Origin: Phoebastria nigripes
Taxonomy: Eukaryota > Chordata > Aves > Procellariiformes > Diomedeidae
Length of the DNA stretch: 64,000 bases
Assembly: GCA_035582835.1 (NCBI GenBank)
Contig: JAYKAV010003362.1
Coordinates: 195,617-259,616 of the forward strand
Direction of reading: 5' to 3'
Positions 24,501 to 35,482 of the stretch are shown in pieces. The translations under genes and the position numbers were made by a program. Each line of letters opens with the position of its first letter. Within the stretch, counting starts at the first letter, position 1. The notes below the pieces were generated by a model. It was not told where the DNA came from. It did no database searches and saw only the letters and a program-made list of their open reading frames with translations.

Positions 24501-27500
24501 GGTAACCTGTCTTCAGAGTCAGGTTGAATCAAAACTAGTAGAAAAAGCAGATGAGGGGAGTGAAAAGATTGTCATATCAGAGGAGAAGAAGGTGACAGGA
24601 TTGAGGGGCAGATGCTTGCTTGTGACGCCGTGCATGAGAAGTTCTGCAAGGAGATGCTGAGCAGGATCTCTGGTGCATGCTGCACCCAGCAGGCATGGGC
24701 ACGAGCATGGCCATACCCACGCACAGACCTTCCTGATTTTCCTGGGTTTCCTTCATCATTCCTTTACTTCAGTCCACCAGCCCAGCTCAACATAGGGCAG
24801 GGGCAACTGGTTTCTGGTTGCTTCCCCATAAGCCCTCACTGATAAAAACAATTTGAAAAGTGTAACAATACTGAGTCAAAAACAACATAAGCAAACAGTA
24901 CTAGAAACAGTCGGATCCTTGGAGGATTCAATCACAATAACGATCTAACCAGTTTTGCTTTGAAAATGCTTCCTTTTTGCTCCTGAAGAGGATTTGCTTT
25001 TAATGTATTTCTTTTCCTTCAATCAACCAACCATTATAAACATGGATGTTGACTTACTGTGCTTCTTGGTGTGGGACTTTGGGGTATGATCTTGCGATTT
25101 TTTCACATCTGAAGAATCTGAAGAGAAGGAAAATTAAGCCTATTTGTAAATTTGATTAAAGGCTTTCCATTGACTAGCAGGTTGAAAGAAATAAAACCAC
25201 AAAAAAGAACTAATATCTCTTTTAAAGATAATCACTTTTCAGAAGGTAATCTAAGTGAGGAGGAAGGGGGAGAGTTTTGTTTTCTGTACTATATGTTAAT
25301 CAGCACACTTCACAAAGAGACCATTGATGAATAAAGAATGAATGCAGAGGTAAACATTTGGCTTTTGAAACCTAAATTTGATTAACAAATACCTCACCTC
25401 ATGTTATGTGTGAGAGAGAGAAAAATAAGACGATCACGTCTATAAAAGGAATCCTGAATTGTCCCATTATGTCTTAGTCTTTGCAGAAGCATGTATCTTT
25501 GGGGGCTTACTTGTTTCTGAAGAGATGATCTAATGTGAAATGTATGCACTGGTACCAATGCACAGAACACCTACCTGACTAAAACATAATGAACTGGCAA
25601 AGTGTTGTTGGTTGGGGGGGGGCCGGGTGGGGGAACGAGGCTGCGCTGGTAGGAGTTTTTGGCAGCTGGATGTGCATATATTGTTCCGTGGCTCAGAGCC
25701 ATAGAAACAAGCCATTTCTCATCGATGGTACTTTATCACCTGCAGCCAGCCAGAGGAGGAATAGGGTTTCTGGCACAAGTGTTTCTTCAGAAATGAAGAA
25801 AAAGGAAAGTTCCGCCTGTTCATGACTGTAACCTACCTCGCAGTCTGCATGTTCAACCCTCCCACCCTCAAACCACCACAGCCTGGCTGTGGTCTTGTCA
25901 TTAATGAATAGTTTTCATCTGATCGCTCTAAGTCTCACAAAATCTGTGGGATAGTCCTAAGAGGGAGTCCCTTCTGTGTTTGCTTTTCAGCATACTTTGT
26001 GCCTGAATTCCATAAAGCAAAGCTTAAGGTCCCACGCACGTTTTCCCAGCTTCTGTGAATGCACGATTATCATACTTTTCATGGAAACCAGGCATTTGCA
26101 TGGGAAAATGACTCACAGGAAATATTCATTTGCATAGAAACTTGTCGGATTTGCACAAGCAACTGCAATAACTGCATGTGAAAAGGTAGATGCAAAGCTA
26201 TTCACACACTTGCTTTATTCATACATAACTGGAAACATAAACTGAACAGGTCAGTGAGGATAAGCCTAACCTCCACTATTCTGAGCCTGACATAATTATT
26301 GTCCTTGACCCCCAAGCAGCAAACGCGCTCTGAGTCATTTTGCCTTCCCACTCTCAAAGAGCAGGAACTAGCCTGAACCTCACTCAGCTTGGGGGAAAAA
26401 AGTAAAATGAGGCTTATTTCACTGCCTTTCCTCAGATTATGATTCCCCTGATGTTAAAAGTCTGTGGGAACTCCAGGTGAGGACAGCAGGACCCAGTCCT
26501 TTATTTGCCCTCTTATATAAATCCTTCTCATTTTAAAATCCCACAATTCGCTTGCAAATGTTTGTTATGCTCCACTTAGCTGGAGATTTATTCTTGGAAG
26601 TTCAGTTGCCTTCTGCCTAGTGAGTGATTTATTCTGGATTTCAGCTGTGTAAATAGCCTCCTGCTCTGCCTCCACTCCTACGTGGAGACCGGTTTCAAAC
26701 ATGCCATGTTGGAAGGCTGAGGCCTGACAGATGANAAGAGTTATGATGCAGTTTCAACAAAGCTGTCTTGCAAAACTTTTGACAAAAGGTTGCACAGTAT
26801 TTGCATATGATTCAGGAATGAGCCATTTTTTTACGGGATATACAAATTTAGTTTTTACAGGAGGCTGTGCCCTTGGTGTGCCACCCTAGCTCTAGGCTTA
26901 AGCAGTCAGCAGGTAAACACACCATGCCAGGATCTTGACAGGTCCCCAGTCCTGTCAGAGCTCCGAAATCCTGGTAGCCATCTTGTGAGAGTGGGTGGAG
27001 GCGGCGGAGAAAGCAAACGGAGTGTTTGGTTGGGGTTTTTTAAGGTTTGGTGGTTTTCTTCTTCTGGTCAGGTTTTCTCTCTTTTTCTTTTTTTTATTTA
27101 TGGCTGAATGCATTAGTTTAAACTGTATGTCACTTGGCAAGTCTGGCTGTGCTGGGAGGCTGGGGGATGCAGCGAATGGGCAGGCACAGAGGCTGTGACT
27201 GCCAACTGTGTGCAGAGGCACAGGGTTGCCCCCAGTGTAGAGATAGCGCCTGCAAGGCTGCATTTACAGCAGTGTGCTTTCCTTTCTCATCCTCCCATGA
27301 CTTCCACTGCTTTCTCCCTCAGGTCTGTTTGCTTAACAGCCTCCTAAGAAGGACCTGCCTTTCTTTCCCCCCTTTCTCACTCCCCTGCCATCTCTGCTCT
27401 CCTCTTTTCCCACTGCCTCGCTCTCTCACCTCTGCCCCTGGTGCCTGCCCCCAGGACATGGCCCACAGAGCGCCCCGACACGTGTGCCTGGACTGTACTT

Positions 27501-30500
27501 TCGCCGGGCACTATGGCAAACAGGTTTGCTCTTTCTCCTGCCCTTCAGCAGGCAGATGGTATCTCTGCCTCGTGGAAGCACTGTGGAGGGGTGAGGAGGC
27601 ATGCAGTGCCTGCCCTGCTGTCAGCTGAGAAGGGTTCCCATAGGAAGCCCTTCTGCTGGTGCAGTTGGGCAGAGGGCTTGGTGCTCTCCCTATGGCTCCC
27701 CCAGACCGACCCCAAACCTAGCAAGCTAGTCAGCATGAACCACTGGCTCACTAGGGAAACACAGCCACTTCTGGGGAAGAACATAGCACTCATTTGCCCA
27801 TACCCAGCTACACCACAGAAAAGCGTGGTGGAGCTGGAACATCTCGTCCCTCTGACACTAACATCTTCCCCTTTGACTCAGTCACTTTAAAAGATATGTG
27901 GAGACTGCAGATTATTTGATCTTCTTTGTCTTGACAGAGAGAAGAGAGAAGCATTTCTTTAAAGCAAGCTATTGTAATAATGATAACTAAAAGAGCTGTC
28001 AGAATCAGTATTGCTTGTTTTAAAATTTCTGGAGGCTCAGATTCAATCCTATAACAGAAGACCACAGAGACTATTATATATCGGTAGCTCTGGGACAAGT
28101 GACAAACAACTAACAATATAATTACAAGTTCCTTACCAGGAGGCTGGTGACTAGGTGTCGTCATGGAAATCTGAGCACGACAGAATGTTTTACTGTCCAA
28201 TAGCTCTGGGAATCAAAAAGAAGACATTTAAAGTAAGAGCCTCAGACAGCAATAAAACCATCTCAGAAATGTATGAAGTATTGTGATGTTAGTTACCTAC
28301 TGTGCTACCATAGCCACTGTCATACAGGTAATTCTCTTCTTTCCAGGACACCATTAACGATGGATCTGAAGGTAAAGGACCAAAAAGAAAATCAGATCAC
28401 TAAAAGAACATTTTTTAGCACAGAGGTGAATATTGAGCACCAAGGGAATAAGAAATGTGCAAAAAAAGAGCTGTGAAGGGAACCAAGAAGTGAAGGGGCT
28501 ATGCACGAAATTATTTCCTTTCACTCAAATTATGGATGGGGTTTTGCATACTCAGGCAAATGTACTTACACAAAGCACTGACTTTTAGAAATAATGTAGT
28601 AGGCTCTTCCTTTTCCTGGCTAATATATCATTTATGCCTGCCCTTGAAGGAGGTTTCCTATGCCAGATAAACTCTAATTCTACCCAATCCAGTCCTGAAT
28701 TCTCGGCCCCTGGTGATTATGACAGTGCTTTGGTGCCATAGAGATGAAAGCGTCCTCAAATATCTAGTAAAACAGGAGGATGCTTATAATGAGTATTTAT
28801 TTCTATAATGGTAGAACTCGAAAGTCCCCTCTGAAACAGAGCTTCATGTGTAAGCACATAGGGAGAAACATCAAAGCCTAATCCTAGATGAAGGGCCATT
28901 TTATTCCAGGCACGTCAAGTCCCCATCCTTAACCTAAAAACCACCTTCATGATTAAAGAGGAATAATTTTTAGTGACCTTCTGGTCAGATGGATCAATAT
29001 AATCAGAACAGAAGTATTGTCTTTATGACCTGTACATTGATCAGGAAATTATTCTCTCCACAGTGCATCTTTGAGGTTAGAAGCCTTAAAAATCTCTTTT
29101 TCTTTTGAATCCAGGTCAGAAAGGATGAGATGTAAGGTTCAAATCTCGGTTTTACTTAATTTTTTTCATGTTAATATAAATGAAATAAAAAAAACAAAAA
29201 TGAGTTATAGCTAAATCATCATGTTTGGCTGAGTTACCACTTATGACATAGGAATTTAGCAGGCATGCTAAGTAATAGCTGCATGTTTGGGCACCCAGAG
29301 CTTGTGTTCCTACAATAGCACACACCCTTTACTTGCTTGGACACCTGATCTGTCTAATGTTGCCTCTGAAAACAGGCCTTACCTAGCCAGAACACGGGGA
29401 GACAGCTTGTCTTCCCGTTTTGGCCTTTTTCAGTACCCATGTCTTTGCAACTGCGACAGTCCACTAGGACGAGGCAGGCTCCCCCTCTAAACCACCAGCC
29501 CCGTCCCTGCTGGCTCACAAGGAGTCCCTTCCTCAGCAGCCCCAATCTGCACTGCCTGCTCCTCCCCATGCAGAAACTAAACCCACTCCCACTGCCCGTG
29601 GTCAGCATCGCCAGAGCCCCACCATGCCACTCCTGATTCAGCACAGCTAGGAGAACCATCAGTTAGTCCTGGACTTTGACCTTTCCAGGATGTGCAGCTG
29701 AGGCACTTTGCACTGCACTGTGTATCTCTAGTGGGAGGAGGAACTGATATTATACCAAGATCTCATAAATCAGGACTTAAAGGATTACTGTAGTTTCCTA
29801 TATGGCAAGTATCAAGGCTGCTGCATGCACATCACCTGCACTATGTGGGCACAGGCAAGGAGTGGATTGCAGCTTGCCCGCTGCATGGAGAAGGTGAATA
29901 GTGTCCCTGGCTGGAGAGGCTGGGCTCCTCCAGGTTAGCTGAATAAACAGGCTGGCAGTATTTGTCGGAGACATCACATGCTATGAATCTGTATTCGTTC
30001 TGCCAGGAGATACTAAAACATGGTTCACGAACACACCCACATACAAAGAGGCTGGGACTAGTGGGATAGAGAGTGTTTGGATATGGATAGAGGTGCTCTG
30101 GCAAAGGAACCAGGAAAATAATNGTGTCTGAAGAGGAGGATTGAACCGAGCTGAAGTTCTTTTCTTGGTGAAAAAAAGTCCTGGGAGGAAAGGGATCTAG
30201 CTATGAACACACTGGAAAAAAAGACTGCCACAGGAAAAAGGCAGATTTGGTCAAACCAAAATACTACCTGAATTTCAGTTTCATTGAAACATGTGAAGAA
30301 ATNGAAATGTAACATTTTTTCTCTCAAAGTTCTTTTGTTTGGAAATTTCCTCATGTTTCAGACATTAACAGCATTTCACAACAAAATATTTTTTCTGTCT
30401 TTTTTTTAAACTGAGAATACTGTGAAAATAGTTGTTTTGAAATCTGCTGAATGAAGCATAGAATGAAGTCTTCTACAAAGCAGCACTTGCTGAGCACTGC

Positions 30501-33500
30501 AAACTATTCCAACTCTGATCAGTATAGACTGCTGATACTGCAGAGGTATCCCAGGAAAAGTGGCCACACGCAAACTAAGATATGGTGGTACTACCCGAAA
30601 CTTCAAAAAGTAGACTGACTGATATTTGTGTTACTTCTTTTATTCTGCATGATACACTTTCCATTTTATTTAATGCCATTTTGATACCTCTCTCTTGGAA
30701 TGGACAGTTTCCCCTTTTTGTCACCATGAAAAGACAAGTTACCCAACTGTTACTCACCTGTTTGCTCTGTCTTCACAATGACGTTATGAGGTTGGTACAT
30801 GTCACTTCCACACTGGCCTGCAAGAAAGCATATGGCAGATAGGACGTATGACAACAAGCACAGAAGAATCAAAGGTATTACCTCCAAGCAGCAACTGCTA
30901 CAGCTGAGCCAGAGGGCTAATTCTGGAGCGGGAAACATACCCTTTCCCCTGGTCCTTCAGACTTCTGCCTTATGTCATATCTAAGCAATTTAGCAATACA
31001 GTGAATGAAGTATAAGCAGTATAGCAAACATAGCAAATGACATCTGCAAGGTAGGTCTCTGGGGAACGTAAGCGATTTCTGAAGATCCCAGAATTCAGAC
31101 CACTGTACATGCGTCTCTGCCTAATATCTATTTACCGTTCCATTTTAGGTGCTGAAGATTGCTGTAAAGCAGTTGCCCGGCTGTCCCAGCTGCCTGAGTG
31201 AATTCCTGCAGGCTCATACTGCACAGATGTTCCCCATTGATATCAAACTCCTGGAAAGGTATGCAGTTGGCATCCAGTTGGTTGGTATCAAGGAGATGCT
31301 GCAGCCACTCCCAGACTTGAAACTTAGTCCAGTACTGTGGGTGTATTTCATGCCACTGGGTTCCATAGAAGCTGCTGGACACTGGAAAAGAAAATAGGTA
31401 TTTACCATCTCTGTTAGCAGCACGGGATTATGTCGATGACAAGAAAGGTCTATAGCTACATTGCATGCCCTGGAAGTCCACAGATCTAGATTCTTTTCTC
31501 AGTCCTTAACACTAGCTCAGTAGCTATTGCTGGAGAAGGTATTGTTATTTTTTTTGCCTCAGTTTTCCAATTAAAAACTGGGAATTATTACATTACACCT
31601 CTCTTGGCAGATTGAGTATATAGGAATTAATTTATTAATGTTGGTTAAATACACCAAAATTCTTTGATGGAACATACCTTACACAAGTACTGTTGAAAAG
31701 TTATGTTGATCCTTGTGTGGGAAAATAATTTTAGTGCATCAGAAAATGATGGGAAAGCTTTGCAAAATTCTCATAATATGATGTGAAAATTTTCTTTGAA
31801 TAAGGACTTAATAAGGACTGAATATGAATTGTGTGATTCAAAAAAAGAATGGTAAAAGCCAAGGCACTCTCATATTGTTCCACAGTAAAAGCCTATCATG
31901 GCCCACAGCTTCATGATAGAGCTCGTGTTCTGATGAATGCACGTTATTTCTGTAGTCAGGTAAGGTGATTTCTGAATGCAGTTGTAAAATTCAGTTTTAG
32001 TTATTGAAGCTGCCTAATTTTCTTGTTAGGACATCTGAATCTTTTCTTGGCAATCTTTTAAACTGCTCTCAGTTGTATGCCATTGCACGACAATAATTTA
32101 TGTGTGCAAATGAAAGAAATTGTATGTGGGGATAGGATAATTATCTAAGATAAGAGCAAAGGCAGGACTGCTTTGGTCTGCCCTCACAGAAGGGCTGGCA
32201 AAAGGAGTTCAGTACAATTTATTCCTTGGGAAAGGAGGACAATGGAGTATGCCAGGCAGAGACGGTGGCACGATAAAATGCTCACAAGTGCATGAAGGGT
32301 TTAAGGATGAGGGAATGAGAGATTGCACAGGTGGTTGAATTACGGGAGGAGGAAAGACTGTCATGGCCTAGCTCTACAGTAGCCCCACTCCAGGATGTGG
32401 CACCAGTCCATTCTCAGTCTCCCCAAGAAAAAGATTACCCACACAGCTGTGAGAAATACTGACAACAGTGGGTATTGCTAGAGGACCACAAGCAACAGAG
32501 TTGGCACATTTTAGGAAACCACCGGCCCTCAGGTCCCACTAGACCTCAGGTCTCTTTGGTTGAGATACAGTGCACAATGTTAGTTTCCAGGCAAACACAA
32601 AAAAGCCCCACAGTTACTTAGGTTTCTTTATCAATATTGTGCAACAAGGTCTGTGTCAGTAACTTAGGAAGTTTGCAGGACTGTTTCTCATCCTCCTGTT
32701 GAAGGATTTGGGGAATGAGTGTGGAAATGATTAAGAGTGTGGTATTCAGAGAATAAAGGTTTGATGGAGCCATCAAGTATTCCCTGAAAAGGAGGTTGAT
32801 ACATCTTCCCATCACTTCAGAAGGGTGAAGGAATTTCAGAGGCCATTAGACTCCTAATGTAAATGGAGAGCCTTTAGTGAGAGGAAAGAGTAGCTAGGTA
32901 AAAGGAAGTGAAGTGGTGGATGAGTGTAGAGGCTGGTCTGATCTTTTGGCTTCCTGTCCCCCTAAAACATAAGTGAATACTGAGAAGTTTCACACTGGAA
33001 ACATGAAAACAGACTCCACTGTTTCACTTCACGAAATCCTGTGCAAAGTGAAACTCAGCCAGGACTTTTTTCCCCATGAATCTGTTACAGACAGGTTGGC
33101 ACATTTATTAAGTGCACGCTTATGTATTCCTATGTATTTAGAAATTACACATTAAAAAGAACAAGAGTTTCATTGAGTGGGAACTTTCATTGTAAGTTTT
33201 GTTGCAGCATTATTTGGATTAGAAGGACAACTGCAGTATGTGTTTGTCTCCTTAGATTTTAAGGAGACAAACTTTCATCAACTGAGTCATGAAAAGAATT
33301 TAAAAATTATTTCAAACACTATGTATATAGATATATGTCTATATCTATATTTTTATACGGAGAGAGAATATATATATGAACATATTTTTATATATACAGC
33401 CATATAATCAGAAAACAGTAAGAAACAAAAAGAAAAGTTATCAAATCACAAGCTATCTAGTGCTCTAATGCCAGTCTGATTAGAAAGCTATCTAGTAATT

Positions 33501-34018
33501 TGAGCTGAAAAAGCAAATACAGTAAAGGAGCAAAAAGACTATTCCCCTGGAAAGCCAGAGGGGTGATTAGCATTGAAGAGTAATGTTGGTTCAGAGAAGG
33601 CGTGAGGGGTAAAGGTAAGAGAGAAAGAATGCTGGACTGAGGAGAGAGAACTTTTGGCACTTTCAACACCACTAAATTCATTTTAAGAAAAAGAACCAGT
33701 AAGGAAATGAACCATAAACTGGTCACTTTCAGAAACTTAATGTTGCGAGTTCAGCTTTTTACAAATAAAGTAACAAATGGAAATTCTTCTTACCAGAAGT
33801 GAAGCTCCAGTAAATTAGTATTACTGAAAAATAATACTTGTGCATGCTTAAAAGTGTAGTAGCCCCTTCCTCTCTGCCTCCCCCCAAAAAACATGGCTCA
33901 GAGCCGTTGAATTCCTCCTACCATTGCATGTGGAATATCCATCTGTCCAGGAAGGCTGCTGGTGGAGTAGATTGCTGCTGGAATTGATACTCATTCTGCC
34001 AGCTCCTTCCAAAATCAT
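21426..34018 (-). CDS. EHF: EHF (ESE-3), epithelial ETS-family transcription factor, 8 coding exons
   Basis: EHF is a nuclear, sequence-specific DNA-binding regulator of epithelial differentiation in the ESE subfamily (ELF3, ELF5, EHF), which binds GGAA-core sites. Coding segments in transcript order are 34018-33922, 31381-31136, 30817-30758, 28365-28297, 28205-28137, 25117-25058, 22582-22387 and 21525-21426. They total 897 bp, or 298 residues plus TAA, with every junction GT-AG and the frame unbroken. Residues about 42-114 form the PNT domain ([32 protein letters not shown]). Residues 115-203 are a linker. Residues about 205-288 are the ETS domain, with LWEF, IKWEDR, LWGKKK and the recognition helix [15 protein letters not shown] (Arg263 and Arg266 are expected to read GGAA). 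Human EHF, as I remember it, is 300 residues, so this is full length. The start is the first ATG of its exon, three bases after the acceptor, and gives the family N-terminus MILEG. EHF is preferred over ELF5 or ELF3 because the PNT and ETS sequences match EHF nearly residue for residue. Untranslated 5' exons were not located. Confidence 0.98.
22387..22582 (-). CDS. EHF: EHF ETS-domain exon (residues 201-266)
   Basis: A 196-bp exon, acceptor CCTCTTTCAG and donor GTGAGC, entered in phase 1 and left in phase 2. It encodes [48 protein letters not shown] and [12 protein letters not shown]. It contains the three tryptophans typical of ETS domains (Trp208 in LWEF plus those of IKWED and QLWGK) and most of the recognition helix. 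It looks essentially identical to mammalian EHF, with one Asp-to-Glu change (NPEKNPG) noticed from memory. Confidence 0.98.
23440..23760 (+). mobile_element. older CR1 ORF2 fragment, sense, 5' flank of the nested insertion
   Basis: The plus frame around 23615-23700 reads [15 protein letters not shown], a decayed form of the non-LTR reverse-transcriptase motif DVVYLDFSKAFDT, followed by a KKLE equivalent. An upstream AACTAGCTAGTCAAAGATGT segment resembles the preceding ORF2 DNA. The left limit is uncertain; similarity may begin near 23.0 kb. Confidence 0.65.
23767..24165 (-). mobile_element. young avian-type CR1 LINE, 5'-truncated, antisense
   Basis: Plus-strand AATCATNGAATATCTCAAGT followed by TGGAAGGGACCCATAAGGAT and CATCGAGTCCAACGCC is the antisense 3' end of bird CR1. 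The minus strand then reads back through the end of ORF2: [36 protein letters not shown] and [11 protein letters not shown], the terminal CR1 polyprotein motif. It is nearly open, with one N and few lesions, so it is far younger than the other repeats here. The element lies in the EHF intron 22583-25057 in the same orientation as EHF. Confidence 0.93.
24166..24490 (+). mobile_element. older CR1 ORF2 fragment, sense, 3' flank of the nested insertion
   Basis: CTTCAGACCAGTCCTGTCTA, then TTCATTAGTAACCTTGATAT, resembles the CR1 ORF2 stretch encoding the fingers-palm segment after the YLDFSKAF block (GPVLFNIFISDL-like). It continues the element interrupted at 23760. Many lesions are present and it is not coding. 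The right limit is approximate. Confidence 0.6.
25058..25117 (-). CDS. EHF: EHF basic linker exon before the ETS domain (residues 181-201)
   Basis: A 60-bp exon, acceptor CTCTTCAG and donor GTAAGT, phase 1 at both ends. It encodes [20 protein letters not shown]. The HTKKHNPRG run into the next exon matches EHF, and the rest is the least conserved part of the protein. The Lys/His-rich end may help nuclear import or act as an AT-hook-like DNA contact, as proposed for ESE proteins; this is inference. Confidence 0.92.
28137..28205 (-). CDS. EHF: EHF linker exon [14 protein letters not shown] (residues 158-181)
   Basis: A 69-bp exon, acceptor GATTCCCAG and donor GTAAGG, phase 1 at both ends. It encodes [20 protein letters not shown] then [19 protein letters not shown] is a signature of EHF and separates it from ELF3 and ELF5. 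Confidence 0.96.
28297..28365 (-). CDS. EHF: EHF linker exon (residues 135-158)
   Basis: A 69-bp exon, acceptor TTACCTTCAG and donor GTAACT, phase 1 at both ends. It encodes [20 protein letters not shown] then STV. The ENYLYD and YGSTV parts match EHF and the remainder has diverged. It is separated from the next exon by an intron of only 91 bp (28206-28296), the shortest in the gene. Confidence 0.94.
30758..30817 (-). CDS. EHF: EHF linker exon with NVIVKTEQT motif (residues 115-135)
   Basis: A 60-bp exon, acceptor CTTGCAG and donor GTGAGT, phase 1 at both ends. It encodes [20 protein letters not shown]. The [10 protein letters not shown] core matches EHF exactly, while the preceding residues differ from the mammalian sequence and are one residue shorter. 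The VKTE tetrapeptide resembles a SUMO-attachment consensus (hydrophobic-Lys-x-Glu); modification is inferred, not shown. Confidence 0.95.
31136..31381 (-). CDS. EHF: EHF PNT-domain exon (residues 33-115)
   Basis: This 246-bp exon has acceptor TTTTCCAG and donor GTAAAT and is phase 1 at both ends. It encodes nearly the whole pointed domain: [40 protein letters not shown] and [15 protein letters not shown] domains are five-helix SAM-like folds used for protein contacts. Compared with human EHF from memory, only a few conservative changes are visible, for example Tyr to Phe after YWTK and Arg to Gln after QEFT. Confidence 0.97.
31470..31660 (-). mobile_element. MIR-like core-SINE remnant, antisense, in EHF intron
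   Basis: Plus-strand GCCTCAGTTTTCCAATTAAA, then AACTGGGAATTATTACATTA and a decayed AGGATTAA-type tail, is the antisense MIR core (GCCTCAGTTTCCTCATCTGTAAAATGGG...). It sits less than 100 bp upstream of the PNT exon acceptor on the transcript strand. Confidence 0.6.
33318..33405. repeat. AT-rich low-complexity block in EHF first coding intron
   Basis: Runs of TATATAGATATATGTC, CTATATCTATAT and AATATATATATG, including the short inverted pair ATAGATAT/ATATCTAT. No other content was recognised. Confidence 0.75.
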
Positions 34019-34021
34019 GAT
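33922..34021 (-). CDS. EHF: EHF first coding exon (residues 1-32)
   Basis: The acceptor is CTTACAG at 34022 and above. ATC is the only untranslated sequence in this exon and ATG is at 34018-34016. It encodes [10 protein letters not shown]... through STCN and ends one base into codon 33. The donor is GTAGGA. Because almost no leader is present here, the 5' UTR must lie on one or more upstream exons. A second in-frame Met at residue 9 is a less likely start, because EHF homologues keep the MILEG N-terminus. Confidence 0.95.
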
Positions 34022-34080
34022 CTGTAAGTGAATTGAACAGCTTGCTTAGTGAGCGGTCTTTAGTCCAAGAGATAAATGGC

Positions 34081-34105
34081 AAAAAAAAAAAAAAAAAAAA
34101 AAAAA
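34081..34105. repeat. A25 homopolymer (T25 in EHF transcript) upstream of first coding exon
   Basis: An uninterrupted run of 25 A on the plus strand. In EHF orientation it is T25, about 60 nt before the acceptor at 34022. It is an unstable tract close to, but separate from, the usual polypyrimidine position. Confidence 0.9.
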
Positions 34106-35482
34106 TCCACTGAAGGTGAAGTTAGGAAGCCAATTCCATTTGTAGAAGATACAATTGAAATCAAGAACATGTTGCCACAACCCCTTTTCCACTGCCACAA
34201 AATCTCCTTATGATAAACATTACCATGATTGATTTGCATATGCAAGAAGCAAGTTTCTACAGCTGCCCATCCATAAATGAATAATCTGTAATCAGAAATG
34301 AAGCCGAATGAAAAGACAAGGCTCCTGACAGAGCAATACAGGAAAACTGCCAAGCTTTGAGAAATGAAATACTAAATAGTTTTACTTTTTTTTTCTAATT
34401 TAAAGAGAAATATGGTTTAAACATGCTTTGCTTTTTTTTTTTTTTAGGAGAGAGAAAAGACTTTTCAATAATTGCAAATGAAAATATACAGTTGACAACA
34501 ACCCATGTTCAGAAACTCCCTCACAAAGAAGGACACACATGTTAATGTTACAGGGAGGTAACATTACAGGCAATATCTTGTCAGCTGACCAAGTTTCTTA
34601 TCTGATCTGTGTCAGCAGTGTCCATAACACTTCTCAGTAACAAATGTCACAGATCATACATTTCAAACCACCAAAAAATCAGACAGTCAAAGATCTTGTA
34701 AATGAGACAGTCGTTGTAATAGAAACAGCACTTTGGAGTAACACCACCCCCAAGACAGCATTTCCTCTTTTAAGTGACACAAACTTTCCTTTCTACTTAT
34801 ATTAGCATTAGCACCATGAGTAAAACTGCCCTTTATTTTATTTATACTTTAAAAAAAAGAAAACCTACTTATATGATATTTTAGAAAAATGTCACGTATT
34901 TATCACATGCTTAATCATTCCAGTGAAGGTATACAAAATTCCCCAATTACAGGTATTCTTGATATTTTACATTATCTTTCAGTGGTATGAACTTGCAAAG
35001 TTTAAAAATACACATTATAACCACAGACATTCTTCAAGAGTTTGGGAAAGTAAATTGCTAAATATTATAAAGGCTTCAGATTGTTATTCTTCTATAAATA
35101 CACAGAAAAAAACCCAAACTGTTGGCCAAAAATATTCTAAATTGAAAGCCACAAAGTCCGTAAAAATGAAACGTTAGACATCAGGATGGCATGTGCATGC
35201 AGCTAGACTTCACCTTGGAATTAAAAAGAGGATGAAATACAAAATGGACTTCTGAAAGTTAAAGTCACTGGTCTTGGCTGTTTACCCACTGAGGCCAATG
35301 AGAAAAGTTCCATTAAGAGCACAGCCTGACCCCCTACAAGCTCATACCAGCGACCTTTTTGGTAGAAGAAAAGGAGTTAATAGAAACACAGCTTTGGTTT
35401 TAAAGAACAGCCTGAAAATGACCTGGGTTGGTATTTTCCTCTGTCATTTAAAATAAATTATGTAAGTTTTTAAAGTTACAAG

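Noticed and set aside
27441..27890. 149-codon plus-strand frame overlapping the 164-codon frame
   Set aside because: Both arise from the same GC-rich intronic block in different frames. At most one could be real, and neither shows a recognisable domain.
27808..28200. 130-codon minus-strand frame as a separate protein
   Set aside because: Only its first 21 or so codons are real (an EHF exon); the remainder is read-through into the intron after the GTAAGG donor.
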